Shown one piece after another: positions 56,194 through 64,000 of a DNA stretch of 64,000 nucleotides (its first letter is position 1; each line of letters starts with the position of its first letter). Origin of the DNA: Rhizobium sp. 9140 (GTDB lineage: Bacteria; Pseudomonadota; Alphaproteobacteria; Rhizobiales; Rhizobiaceae); assembly GCF_900067135.1 (NCBI RefSeq), contig NZ_FJUR01000001.1, positions 3,512,001 through 3,576,000 of the forward strand. Direction: 5' to 3'. The notes below the pieces were generated by a model that was given only the letters and a program-made list of their open reading frames with translations, had not been told where the DNA came from and ran no database searches. The translations under genes and the position numbers were made by a program.

Positions 56194-57513
56194 TCATTTC
56201 GAGTTGTTCAGCTGTTCGGGCGCGATGGAGCCCTTGTCGGGCGTCGCGGAACCACTGTCAGAGGCCGGAGCCTCCGGGCTCTGGCCGCCCATCTGGTGTC
56301 CGTTCATGTCGTGCCCGTTCATATTCTGCATGTCATGCTGCATCGGCTGCGCGCCATTGCCAGGCTCGTTCTGATTGCCCGGCTGGTTCTGATTGGCTGG
56401 CTCGCCTTCGTTGGCGGGCTGGCCCTCGGCCGGTGCGGCATTGGGCTGCCCCTTGTCGTCATGGCCTTCCGGTGCGCCCTGCGAGCGGGCCGGCTGACCT
56501 GTAGCGGGGAAAGTCGCGGAATTCGTGCCTTCGCCGGTGCCTGCATGGCGATTATCGTATTCGAGGCGCTCGCGGTTGCTTTCGCTGTTCTCGCCGCCGC
56601 CGCCCATCATGTCGACATGCATCATCTCGTTCATGCACATCTTGCCGGGCTGGGCGCACATGTTGAGCACAGCCTCGTAAAGACCGTTCTCGACGCCGCC
56701 ATAGTAGCGAACCGGCTCACGCTCGCTCGGCTTCTCGAGCTTCAGGTAGGTGTCGCGGTTGAGCATGGTGCCCTGCTGCTTGACCTTGGCGACCCAGCCA
56801 TCGAAGCCCGCCTGGTCGAGACCGTGAAACTTGAAGCGCATGTGCGAGAAGCCGTCGCCGCTGTAGTTCGCGGAGAAGCCGTCGAAAACGCCCGGCGCAT
56901 TGATAACGGCGTGGAGCCGGGTCTGCATGCCGGGCATGGCGTAGATCTGCCCGGCGAGTGCCGGAATGTAGAAAGAGTTCATGACCGAGGAGGCCGTGAT
57001 CTTGAAATTGATCGGCACATCCACGGGCGCGGCGAGTTCGTTCACCGTGGCGATGCCATACTCCGGATAGAAGAACAGCCACTTCCAGTCGAGCGCCACG
57101 ACCTCGACGGTCAGCGGCTTGACATCTGCCGGAATGGCGCGTTCCGCATCCAGACGGTCGATGGGACGGTAAGGGTCGAGCTTGTGCGTGCTGATCCAGG
57201 TCACGGCGCCGAGTGCGACGATGATGGCGAGCGGCGCCGACCAGATGACGACCTCGAGGCGCGTGGAGTGGTGCCATTCGGGATCATAGACCGCTTCCGT
57301 GTTGGCGCGACGATAATGCCAGGCGAAATAGAAGGTCAGCGCGATCACCGGAATGATGATCAGGAGCATGAGGAAGGTGGAGACCAGGATAAGGTCGCGC
57401 TGCTGCGTTGCGATGTCGCCGGAGGGAGACATCACCACCATGTTGCAGCCGGCAAGCCCCGCCAGGAGCGGCAGCATGAGGATGCGACAAGCGTGTCGAT
57501 AGAGGTTCGCCAT
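56194..57513 (-). CDS. cyoA: Cytochrome o ubiquinol oxidase subunit II with long Met/His-rich tail
   Basis: Quinol-oxidase subunit II, 439 residues against about 315 in E. coli. The lipobox LAGLAGC points to Cys23; two helices follow (about 40-66 and 88-108) and the cupredoxin-like domain (130-270) with VVALDWKWLFFYPEYGIATVN and FYIPALAGQIYAMPGM; it lacks the CuA ligands, as expected for a quinol oxidase. From about 303 to 439 there is an extra low-complexity tail with PANQNQPGNQNEPGN and MQHDMQNMNGHDMNGH. First gene of cyoABCD-surf1. Confidence 0.94.
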   Translation of the reverse strand: MANLYRHACRILMLPLLAGLAGCNMVVMSPSGDIATQQRDLILVSTFLMLLIIIPVIALTFYFAWHYRRANTEAVYDPEWHHSTRLEVVIWSAPLAIIVALGAVTWISTHKLDPYRPIDRLDAERAIPADVKPLTVEVVALDWKWLFFYPEYGIATVNELAAPVDVPINFKITASSVMNSFYIPALAGQIYAMPGMQTRLHAVINAPGVFDGFSANYSGDGFSHMRFKFHGLDQAGFDGWVAKVKQQGTMLNRDTYLKLEKPSEREPVRYYGGVENGLYEAVLNMCAQPGKMCMNEMMHVDMMGGGGENSESNRERLEYDNRHAGTGEGTNSATFPATGQPARSQGAPEGHDDKGQPNAAPAEGQPANEGEPANQNQPGNQNEPGNGAQPMQHDMQNMNGHDMNGHQMGGQSPEAPASDSGSATPDKGSIAPEQLNNSK

Positions 57514-57902
57514 GGTCCAATGCTCTTTTCGTTATCTTTGCCCTGCGAGTAATACTCCGCGACCACAAACGATATGAGGTGTTTGGTCGCACCGCAGCAA
57601 AAATGATGCCCTGCGGCAAAATTTACCGCCGCGTCGATAGACCTCTCGGGCTCGGTCCACCATTCGCAACAGCGCGTCGTCCACAGACTTCACGTCGTCA
57701 GCCCGCTAAGATGCGAGATATAGGTCCTGATGAGAAAGTCGAGCCTTCCCCTTGAAATGACCGTCTCCTGACACGGGTCATACCGTCGCACGGGAGAATT
57801 TCTCAACCCTGCCACTTGATAACGCGGCCCGTTTGATCAACATCGTTCAAAAGACGGCACGCGTTGAACCGCGCGGCCAGCGAAAGGCATGGAGGCATCC
57901 CG
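57514..57902. other. Divergent control region of cyo operon and MFS gene
   Basis: A 389-base gap without a supported gene. It holds an imperfect inverted repeat of GCGAC and GTTTG blocks (57559-57590), about 45 bases upstream of cyoA, and a GCGGC-type repeat further on (57613-57632). I assign no -35/-10 pair with confidence. Confidence 0.6.
57559..57590. promoter_or_regulatory. Inverted repeat upstream of cyoA
   Basis: GCGACCACAAAC (57559-57570) and GTTTGGTCGC (57581-57590) are inverse of each other but for a two-base insertion, with ten bases between. It may bind an oxygen or redox regulator of the oxidase operon; the consensus is not one I can name. Confidence 0.35.
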
Positions 57903-59240
57903 ATGACAACGATAGCAGAGACGTCCGGCGGACCCTCATCCTCGGCCCTGGAGCGCGACGCGCGGCAGATCCATGGCGACGCACCCGTATCGCCGGGCTC
58001 AATCGCGCTCGGCGTGATCATCGGCCGCATGTCGGAATTCTTCGACTTCTTCGTGTTCGGCCTCGCATCGGTTCTCGTATTCCCCAAGCTCGTCTTCTCG
58101 TTCGAGCCGGATCCGTTGACGGCGACCCTCTATTCTTTCTGCATCTTCTCTCTCGCCTTCGTCGCGCGCCCCATCGGCTCGGTCGTCTTCATGGCCATAG
58201 ACCGGGCGTACGGACGCGGCACCAAGCTGACCATCGCCCTGTTTCTGCTCGGCATTTCCACGGTCTGCATGGGCTTTCTGCCCAGCTATCAGGAAGCTGG
58301 CGCCTGGTCGATCTATCTGCTCGCCATTTTCCGCATCGGCCAGGGTCTGGCGCTTGGCGGCGCGTGGGACGGCCTGGCCTCCCTGCTCGCGCTCAACGCG
58401 CCGGAAAAGCATCGCGGCTGGTACGCGATGATCCCGCAGCTTGGTGCGCCGATCGGTTTCGCGCTTGCCAGCATCCTGTTCGGCTTCTTCGTCGCCAACA
58501 CGTCTGAGGCCGACTTCCTCTCCTGGGGCTGGCGCTACCCGTTCTTCGTCGCCTTCGCAATCAACGTCGTCGCCCTGTTCGCCCGCCTGCGTCTCGTCAT
58601 GACCAAGGATTTCGGCGACCTTCTCGAGCGCCACGAACTCGAAGCCGTGCCCTTCACCGACCTGATCCGCACCCATGGCCGCGATATCCTGATCGGCGCC
58701 TTCGCGCCGTTGGCAAGCTTTGCTATGTTCCACGTCGTTACGATCTTCCCGCTGGCCTGGACGAACCTCAACAGCGACCAGTCTATCGGCTCTTTCATGC
58801 TGGTTCAGGTCGCGGGCGCCGGCCTCGGCATTCTCACGGTCATCGCCTCGGGCCTGCTTGCCGACCGCATTGGCCGCCGCAGCCAGCTCGTCGTCGGCGC
58901 CATCATCATCGCCATCTTCAGCTTCATCGGCCCGATCCTGCTCGGCTCCGGCCAGACCGGCATCTCGTCCTTCGTCATCGCCGGCTTCGGCGTGCTCGGC
59001 CTCTCCTTCGGACAGGCCGCGGGTTCAGTGTCCTCACGCTTCACGCAGGGCTATCGCTATTCGGGCGCGGCCTTCACATCCGACCTCGCGTGGTTCCTCG
59101 GCGCCGGCTTTGCGCCGCTGATCACCCTCGGCCTGTCGAGCAAGTTCGGCCTGCCCTTCGTCGGTTACTACCTGCTGTCCGGCGCGATCTGCACCATGCT
59201 GGCACTGTTCCTGAACAAGCGCCTGCTCGCCCGCGAATAG
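57903..59240 (+). CDS. MFS transporter, metabolite:H+ symporter type
   Basis: Twelve-helix major facilitator of 445 residues. Between helices 2 and 3 there is FVARPIGSVVFMAIDRAYGRGTKLTIAL (ARPIGS and DRAYGR are the typical sugar/metabolite symporter loop), and later LADRIGRRSQLVVG. N-terminal 40 residues are cytoplasmic. The type includes carriers for dicarboxylates, shikimate and aromatic acids. ATG 57903 is preferred to the upstream ATG at 57864. Convergent with the HutC-type regulator. Confidence 0.88.
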   Translation: MTTIAETSGGPSSSALERDARQIHGDAPVSPGSIALGVIIGRMSEFFDFFVFGLASVLVFPKLVFSFEPDPLTATLYSFCIFSLAFVARPIGSVVFMAIDRAYGRGTKLTIALFLLGISTVCMGFLPSYQEAGAWSIYLLAIFRIGQGLALGGAWDGLASLLALNAPEKHRGWYAMIPQLGAPIGFALASILFGFFVANTSEADFLSWGWRYPFFVAFAINVVALFARLRLVMTKDFGDLLERHELEAVPFTDLIRTHGRDILIGAFAPLASFAMFHVVTIFPLAWTNLNSDQSIGSFMLVQVAGAGLGILTVIASGLLADRIGRRSQLVVGAIIIAIFSFIGPILLGSGQTGISSFVIAGFGVLGLSFGQAAGSVSSRFTQGYRYSGAAFTSDLAWFLGAGFAPLITLGLSSKFGLPFVGYYLLSGAICTMLALFLNKRLLARE

Positions 59241-59273
59241 CCCGCTTGATCTGGCTCCAGTACGCGGCAAGAT

Positions 59274-60044
59274 CTATTTGGACGGATGAAACACCCCGGC
59301 GAACTGGTAACGGTCGCCGGGATGCGTTATCTCCACGAAGGTCACTGTCCGGCCGTTCTGCCAGGTCTGGCGGGTTAGAAGCAGGCATGCGGCGTGCCTC
59401 TCGATCGTCAGCAGCTTTGCTGTCGCCGCATCCGCTGCAACCGCACGAATGATGTGCTTGGCCTCCGACCACGGCACCTGATCCAGCAGCCAGCTGCCCG
59501 GCGGGCTCGCCTCGAAGGTTTCCTCACGCGCCTGCGGCACCGCGTCGAGCAGGATCAGCCGCTTCTCCAGCGCATTGGGCCTGTCATCCACGATGTGCAG
59601 GCATTCCACCCGCAGTACCTCGCCACCGGCCGTTTCCTCGATCATGGCCGCATCCGCCGCAGCTAACCGCTCGATCCGCCGCGTGAGGATGCGGTGACTG
59701 TAAGCGTGGCCCGCCACTTTCGCTTCCGTCCCGATATCGGAAATGTCCATGACGGTCCGGTCGATCTGCGGCGAAGCCACGAAGGACCCGGCCCTGCGGC
59801 GGCGCACGATCATGCCCCGTGCCGCCAGCGCCGAGAGCGCCTTGCTGACGGTCATACGAGAGCAGCCATAGGTCACCTCCAGCTCGTGCTCGGCCGGAAT
59901 CCGCTGCCCAGGCGGCCACATGCCGCTCATGATCTTCTGCTCGATATCTTCGAATATGCGCTGGTGAAGAGAGATCAAGGAACGGCCCTCAGAAAGGCGG
60001 ACGGGAAGCGCTGACACGGCACGAGACTTGCTTGTCACTTGCAT
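59274..60044 (-). CDS. GntR/HutC-family transcriptional repressor
   Basis: A 256-residue repressor. Winged helix-turn-helix at about 25-90 (PAEHELEVTYGCSRMTVSKALSALAARGMI, in short YGCSRMTVSKAL) and a UTRA ligand domain at about 105-250 (EVLRVECLHIVDDRPNALEKRLI). It diverges from an amino-acid ABC operon it probably controls. The ATG at 60044 sits inside a palindrome CTTGTCA-N6-TGACAAG (60031-60050). GTG codons 6 and 27 bases further in are alternative starts. The name histidine utilisation repressor would be by homology only: no hut genes are seen. Confidence 0.88.
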   Translation of the reverse strand: MQVTSKSRAVSALPVRLSEGRSLISLHQRIFEDIEQKIMSGMWPPGQRIPAEHELEVTYGCSRMTVSKALSALAARGMIVRRRRAGSFVASPQIDRTVMDISDIGTEAKVAGHAYSHRILTRRIERLAAADAAMIEETAGGEVLRVECLHIVDDRPNALEKRLILLDAVPQAREETFEASPPGSWLLDQVPWSEAKHIIRAVAADAATAKLLTIERHAACLLLTRQTWQNGRTVTFVEITHPGDRYQFAGVFHPSK

Positions 60045-60050
60045 GACAAG
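60031..60050. promoter_or_regulatory. Palindrome over the HutC-type gene start
   Basis: CTTGTCA (60031-60037) and TGACAAG (60044-60050) are perfect inverse repeats with 6 bases between and cover the repressor's start codon. It may serve self-regulation. Confidence 0.45.
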
Positions 60051-60085
60051 GGCAGCGGATGCCGCATACCGCGGGCAGTTTGTCG

Positions 60086-60124
60086 TTGACACCTTATGCA
60101 AGGACCTGTCTATTTGTATAGTCA
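60086..60124 (+). promoter_or_regulatory. ABC operon promoter with palindromic operator
   Basis: TTGACA (60086-60091), 17 bases, then TCTATT (60109-60114) gives a good sigma-70 promoter for the operon at 60209. The -10 is covered by TGTCTATTTGTATAGTCA (60107-60124), an inverted repeat TGnCTAT-N4-ATAGnCA. The half-site CTAT/ATAG agrees with GntR/HutC-type operators, so repressor binding would block the promoter. Confidence 0.55.
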
Positions 60125-60208
60125 AAATGCAGGACGCAGAAGCCTGCCGATCCAATTCTGAAGACGGGAACGCCGCGTGAGATGCGGCACGATACTGGAG
60201 AGACGATC

Positions 60209-61036
60209 ATGAAATCCCATTTCCTGCTGAAGGGCCTCGTTGCCGCGGCCTTCCTGCTCGGCGCGACCTTCTCGGCCCACGCCGAAGACGCGCTCGCCCG
60301 CATCAAGGCCGCCGGCACCATGAAGGTCGGCACCGAAACCGCCTTCGCGCCCTTCGACTTCATCGATGCCGGCGAGCATGCCGGCCTCAACGTCGATGTC
60401 TTTGCCGAGCTCGGCAAGGAACTGGGCGTCGAGATCGAATGGATCGCCCTCCCCTGGGAAGGCGTCCTGCCGGGCCTCGAAGCCGGCAAGTTCGACATGG
60501 TCGCAGGCCCCGCGACGATCACCAAGGCCCGCATGGAGCGCTACCGCTTCACGCCGCCGGTGGCCGAGGCCACGGTCGCGATCCTGAAGAAGGCCGGCGA
60601 CACCAGCATCACCAAGCCCGAGGACATCGCCGGCAAGAAGATCGGCGTCGGCAAGGCGACGGCGCAGCTCGCCCAGTTGCAGGGCTATTCCGAAAAGCTT
60701 CCCGAGAAGGTCGATATCCGCGAATATCCCGCCTTCACCGAATCCTACGCCGATCTCGCAGCCGGCCGCATCGCCGGTGTCGCAAACTCCCTGCCGAACA
60801 TCGCCTTCGTTGCCAGCCAGCGCAAGGATACGTTCGAGGTGGTGCAGCCGCCCTTCGGCCAGAAGGCCTATTTCGGCTTCATCGGCACCAAGGACGCGGA
60901 CCACGCGCCGCTGATGGATGCGATCGACGCAGCGCTCCTGAAGATGAAGGGTGACGGACGCCTCGCCAAGCTGCAGGAAAAGTGGTTCGGCGCCAGCTTC
61001 GACACGCCGGATGCCGTCAAGGACCCGGCATTCTGA
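60209..61036 (+). CDS. Amino-acid ABC transporter substrate-binding protein
   Basis: Periplasmic SBP_bac_3 protein of 275 residues with a signal peptide ending at AHA (about residue 25). GTMKVGTETAFAPFDFID, LGVEIEWIALPWEGVLPGLEAGKFDMVAGPATIT, of which LEAGKFDMVAG is diagnostic, and the second lobe YADLAAGRIAGVANSLP are conserved. First gene of the four-gene ABC operon. The ligand class (polar amino acid or opine-like) is known from the family only. Confidence 0.92.
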   Translation: MKSHFLLKGLVAAAFLLGATFSAHAEDALARIKAAGTMKVGTETAFAPFDFIDAGEHAGLNVDVFAELGKELGVEIEWIALPWEGVLPGLEAGKFDMVAGPATITKARMERYRFTPPVAEATVAILKKAGDTSITKPEDIAGKKIGVGKATAQLAQLQGYSEKLPEKVDIREYPAFTESYADLAAGRIAGVANSLPNIAFVASQRKDTFEVVQPPFGQKAYFGFIGTKDADHAPLMDAIDAALLKMKGDGRLAKLQEKWFGASFDTPDAVKDPAF

Positions 61037-61158
61037 TCAGGACTGCCATCTGAACGTAGAACGGGGCTGAACCGGCACAACGATACGTGTCCTCGCTCAG
61101 CCCCGTCTCCCGCTCGCCTTTGCGCGACCGACAGCCCACCCGACGAATTGGCCCGGCA

Positions 61159-61800
61159 ATGTCCTTCAAGCTGTTCGAACTCCTTCTCAAAGCCTCGCTC
61201 TACACGATCGGCATCAGCCTCGTGTCGATCCTCATCGGCTTTGCGATCGCCATTCTCCTCTCCGGCATGCTCCTGTCCGGCCGCCGCGCGCTGGCGGTTC
61301 CTGCCCGGATTTTCATCAGCTTCTTTCGCGGCGTGCCTCTCCTCGTGCAGCTGCTGCTGATCTACAATCTGCTGCCCGTCATCGGCCTCAACGTACCCAG
61401 CATCGTCGCCGCCATCATCGGCCTTTCGCTCTGCACGGCGGCCTATCAGGCGGAAAATCTGCGCGGCGGCTTTGCCAGCGTGCCGCGCGGGCTGATCGAA
61501 TCCGCCGAGATGGTCGGCCTTACCCCGTCCCAGGCTTTCCGCCGCATCAAGGTGCCGATCGCGCTGCGGCTCACCTTTCCGGCGCTCGTCAACGAGGCGA
61601 TCCTCATCCTCAAGGCGTCCTCGCTCGTCTCCGTCGTCGGCATCGTCGAGCTGACGCGCATGGCGCAGGATCTGGCGGGCAGCACCTTCCTGCCGCTGCA
61701 ACTCTTCGCCTGCGCCGGCCTCATCTATCTCGTCATCAACTGGGTGGTGGCGCGCACGGGCGGCCTCATAGAGCGGTCCCTGCCGGGAGTGCCGCGATGA
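61159..61800 (+). CDS. Amino-acid ABC transporter permease 1
   Basis: HisM/GlnP-type permease of 213 residues with five helices. The family loop is YQAENLRGGFASVPRGLIESAEMVGLTPSQAFRRI, in which ESAEMVGLTPSQ is the EAA motif contacting the ATPase. FFRGVPLLVQLLLIYN is typical of the polar amino-acid group. It overlaps the next permease by four bases. Confidence 0.92.
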   Translation: MSFKLFELLLKASLYTIGISLVSILIGFAIAILLSGMLLSGRRALAVPARIFISFFRGVPLLVQLLLIYNLLPVIGLNVPSIVAAIIGLSLCTAAYQAENLRGGFASVPRGLIESAEMVGLTPSQAFRRIKVPIALRLTFPALVNEAILILKASSLVSVVGIVELTRMAQDLAGSTFLPLQLFACAGLIYLVINWVVARTGGLIERSLPGVPR

Positions 61801-62465
61801 CCTTCGATATCGACGTCATTCTCGCACAACTCCCCGCCATCCTCTCCGGCGCCGGCGTCACGCTGCTTCTCTGGATCGCCGGAACCATCGGCGGTGCGGC
61901 ACTGGGCTTTCTCGTCGCCGTCGGCCGGCGCTATGGCGGTCGCGTCCTCGACTGGCCGCTTGGCATTGCCGTCGAGGTGCTGCGCGGCACCCCCTTCCTG
62001 ATCCAGATCTTCCTGCTCTATTACGGCGGCCCCTTCATCGGCCTTGCGCTCGATCCCATTCCCGCCGGGCTCCTCGGCCTGACGATCTACGGCGCCGCTT
62101 ATTTCAGCGAGATCTTCCGTGCGGGTTTCGCCGCCATCCCGAAAGGCCATATCGAGGCGGCGGAATGCGTCGGCCTCAGCCAGGGCCAGATCGTACGGCG
62201 CATCCTGTTGCCGGAGATGACCATGCTGGTGCTTCCCCCCGCCATCAACATGGCCGTGATCCTGATGAAGGAAACCGCGATCCTCTCCATCATCACCGTT
62301 CCGGAGCTGACGCTCACCGTCAGCGCCATCGGCTCCCAGCAATATGCCTTCGTCGAATCGCTCTTCCTGCTCGCCGTGTTCTACTGGGTGCTGGTGGAAG
62401 TCACCGACAAGTTCGGCCGCTATGCCGAGCATCGCTTGTCCCGATACAGGTTTTCCCCGACATGA
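61797..62465 (+). CDS. Amino-acid ABC transporter permease 2
   Basis: Second permease, 222 residues, five helices. VLRGTPFLIQIFLLYYGGP and GAAYFSEIFRAGFAAIPKGHIEAAECVGLSQGQ (AAECVGLSQGQ is the EAA loop) show the HisMQ type. Coupled by four-base overlaps to permease 1 and to the ATPase gene. Confidence 0.92.
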   Translation: MTFDIDVILAQLPAILSGAGVTLLLWIAGTIGGAALGFLVAVGRRYGGRVLDWPLGIAVEVLRGTPFLIQIFLLYYGGPFIGLALDPIPAGLLGLTIYGAAYFSEIFRAGFAAIPKGHIEAAECVGLSQGQIVRRILLPEMTMLVLPPAINMAVILMKETAILSIITVPELTLTVSAIGSQQYAFVESLFLLAVFYWVLVEVTDKFGRYAEHRLSRYRFSPT

Positions 62466-63253
62466 CCCTTCCCGCCATCGCCGCCCGCAATCTCGTCAAG
62501 CGCTACGGCGACACCGCCGTGCTGCACGGCATCGATCTGGACATTCCCCCGGGACAGGTCTCCTGCCTCATCGGCCCCTCGGGCTCGGGCAAGAGCACGC
62601 TTCTGCGCTGCATGGCCTTTCTGGAGGAGGCGACGAGCGGCACCATCACGGTGGATGGAGAAGTCCTCGGCTTCTCGGAAAATTCCAACGGCATGCGCGA
62701 GCGCATTCCCGCCGCCACGAACCGCGCCATCCGCTCAAAGATCGGCATGGTCTTCCAGCAGTTCAATCTCTGGCCGCACATGACGGCGCTCGGCAATGTC
62801 AGCGAAGCCCTGCGCACCGTGCACAAGATGAGCCGGAAGCACGCCGAGGCCAGCGCCATGGAGCAACTGGTGAAGGTGGGGCTCGAGGCCCGCGCCGGGC
62901 ATTATCCCTCGCAGCTGTCGGGCGGCCAGCAGCAGCGCGTGGCGATTGCGCGGGCCTTGGCGCTGAAGCCGAAGATCATGCTGTTCGATGAACCCACCTC
63001 CTCGCTCGATCCGGAACTGACCGGCGAGGTGCTGAACGTCATGCGGGATCTGGCGGCAGAGGGCATGACCATGGTGGTCGTCAGCCACGAGATCGGCTTT
63101 GCCGCGACCGTCGGTAGCCGGATAAGCTTTCTCGATCAGGGCCGCCTGCTCTTCTCCGGCCCGCCATCCGAGGTCTTCGGCAAACCGCGCCATCCGCGCC
63201 TGGAGCAATTCCTCGACACCTATCTCGACCGCGGCGCCTCGATGCTGGCCTGA
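62462..63253 (+). CDS. Amino-acid ABC transporter ATP-binding protein
   Basis: HisP/GlnQ-type ATPase of 263 residues. Walker A GPSGSGKST (38-46), Q-loop MVFQQFNLWPHMT, signature LSGGQQQRVAIARAL, Walker B IMLFDEPTSSLDPE, and H-loop VVSHEIGFA are intact. It begins within the permease 2 stop (ATGA). Last gene of the ABC operon, convergent with the oxidase gene. Confidence 0.95.
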   Translation: MTLPAIAARNLVKRYGDTAVLHGIDLDIPPGQVSCLIGPSGSGKSTLLRCMAFLEEATSGTITVDGEVLGFSENSNGMRERIPAATNRAIRSKIGMVFQQFNLWPHMTALGNVSEALRTVHKMSRKHAEASAMEQLVKVGLEARAGHYPSQLSGGQQQRVAIARALALKPKIMLFDEPTSSLDPELTGEVLNVMRDLAAEGMTMVVVSHEIGFAATVGSRISFLDQGRLLFSGPPSEVFGKPRHPRLEQFLDTYLDRGASMLA

Positions 63254-63272
63254 CCAACAGCCGGGAGCGACC

Positions 63273-64000
63273 TCACGCCACCGGCAGCACCTTGCCCGGA
63301 TTGAACAACCCCTTCGGGTCGAGCGCCTGCTTGATCGCCCGCATCGTCGCCAGCTTCACGGGGTCGGCCGTCGCCAGCAGCGCGTGAATACGCTTCGAGC
63401 CGACGCCGTGCTCGGCGGAAAACGACCCGCCCATCGCGCCGATCCCGTCATACAGCACGCGCTCGACGGCATCGCGACGCCCCTCCGTCATCCAGCTTCC
63501 CGGCCGGTCGAGCACGATGTGCAGATTGCCGTCAGCGACATGGCCGAAGATGAACGGAGAGAGACCGTCAATGGCTTCGAGCGCCGGCGCGATCCGCGCG
63601 AGGTAAGCGCCGAGGCGATCGATCGGCACGGAAATGTCGTAGGAGGGCGCTGCCGGAAAGGCCCGGTACATCAGCGCCGTCTCCTCTCGCAACCGCCAGA
63701 TTTCATGCGCCTGCTGCACCGAGCCCGCAACCACCGCGGTCGTTTCGGGATAGGTCTCGCAGATCGCCTCGTAGAGCCCGGCCAGCATGCCGAGAAGCGC
63801 TTCGTCCGTCTCGCCGCCAAGCCCTATCGCCAGATGCACCGGCGTCGCGTCGCTGGTTTCGCGCCAGCCGAAATGCGACGCCGTGAAGCCGAAATAGCGC
63901 GACCACATCGCCTCGCAGGCCCGCAACTTGCCCGTGGCCCGGGCAAGCCCCATCAGCGCCAATGCGGCTTCCGTCGAGGGCAAGCCGAACAGCGCCGTGG
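63273..64000 (-). CDS. FAD-linked oxidase C-terminal part (GlcD/D-2-hydroxyacid dehydrogenase type), partial
   Basis: The C-terminal 240 or so residues of a GlcD/D2HGDH-like flavoprotein that oxidises D-2-hydroxy acids; the rest lies beyond the window end, and the frame is open to 64000 (TALFGLPS at the edge). Conserved segments are FIFGHVADGNLHIVL, with the metal-binding His, EHGVGSKR, and the closing LDPKGLFNPGKVLP. Convergent with the ABC operon. Whether it acts on the ABC substrate is not known. Confidence 0.85.
   Translation of the reverse strand, partial: TALFGLPSTEAALALMGLARATGKLRACEAMWSRYFGFTASHFGWRETSDATPVHLAIGLGGETDEALLGMLAGLYEAICETYPETTAVVAGSVQQAHEIWRLREETALMYRAFPAAPSYDISVPIDRLGAYLARIAPALEAIDGLSPFIFGHVADGNLHIVLDRPGSWMTEGRRDAVERVLYDGIGAMGGSFSAEHGVGSKRIHALLATADPVKLATMRAIKQALDPKGLFNPGKVLPVA

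Noticed and set aside
54238..57552. 1104-codon open frame on the + strand across the cyo genes
   Set aside because: It is the antisense of cyoB and cyoA, whose motifs are unmistakable; its composition (Asp/Glu/His/Arg-rich) is that of a GC-rich shadow frame.
57833..57840. TTGATCAA as an FNR box near the MFS/cyo region
   Set aside because: FNR-type sites need TTGAT-N4-ATCAA; here the arms touch, so only a chance palindrome.

Overview
The window is a gene-dense, GC-rich stretch of alphaproteobacterial chromosome, almost certainly from Rhizobiaceae (Rhizobium/Ensifer/Shinella-like). Evidence: CpdR, TIGR02302, DUF2125 and twin-TM/HIG1 proteins, an aerobic-pathway cobS-cobT pair beside J-domain and BolA genes, the small gene between aroK and xerD, and intergenic palindromic mosaic elements typical of rhizobia. 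No phage, integrase, transposon, CRISPR array, toxin-antitoxin pair, tRNA or rRNA was recognised. Most of the window is core chromosome.

Layout. 0.1-5.4 kb: a HhH DNA glycosylase diverging from gluQRS, a YihY membrane protein, a short-chain dehydrogenase, then a HIG1-type protein, the PduO-type cobalamin adenosyltransferase and a rhomboid protease. 5.4-8.7 kb: etfB-etfA behind a promoter carrying a LiuR-like palindrome, then a 3-hydroxybutyryl-CoA dehydrogenase (acyl-CoA oxidation). 8.7-15.4 kb: a TlpA-like thioredoxin diverging from argH-lptM-lysA (arginine and lysine synthesis) and the large TIGR02302 membrane protein. 15.4-21.7 kb: a palindromic mosaic repeat, cpdR, hpt, a single-TM protein, ftsEX, ydcF, plsC and a ChaC-like cyclotransferase. 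21.9-28.9 kb: DUF2125, tyrC-hisC, a methyltransferase, gloB-cupin, a YddG-like exporter and DUF3108. 29-38.8 kb: rpmB, a queuosine-precursor transporter, a second mosaic repeat, a phytase-like esterase, cobT-cobS, a J-domain protein, bolA, a CorC/HlyC protein, aroB and aroK. 38.9-45.6 kb: a 53-residue membrane protein, xerD, accA, an L,D-transpeptidase lipoprotein, tusA, a CobW-type GTPase, a compound palindrome and a DD-carboxypeptidase.

45.7-64 kb is the more accessory part: an M20 amidohydrolase with its own Lrp regulator, a soluble chemoreceptor-like protein with reversed domain order, an alcohol dehydrogenase diverging from an AraC regulator, an Ldh-family oxidoreductase, the cyoABCD quinol oxidase operon with its own SURF1 gene, an MFS transporter, a HutC-family repressor diverging from a four-gene polar amino-acid ABC operon, and a FAD-linked oxidase cut by the window end.

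I found no convincing wholly new multi-gene system. The best leads are the chemoreceptor-like protein, the HutC-type repressor/ABC operon with two palindromes, the AraC/alcohol dehydrogenase pair with phased repeats and lost structural-zinc cysteines, the long Met/His-rich CyoA tail and the compound palindromic repeats. Functions are read from motifs and context; no database search was run.
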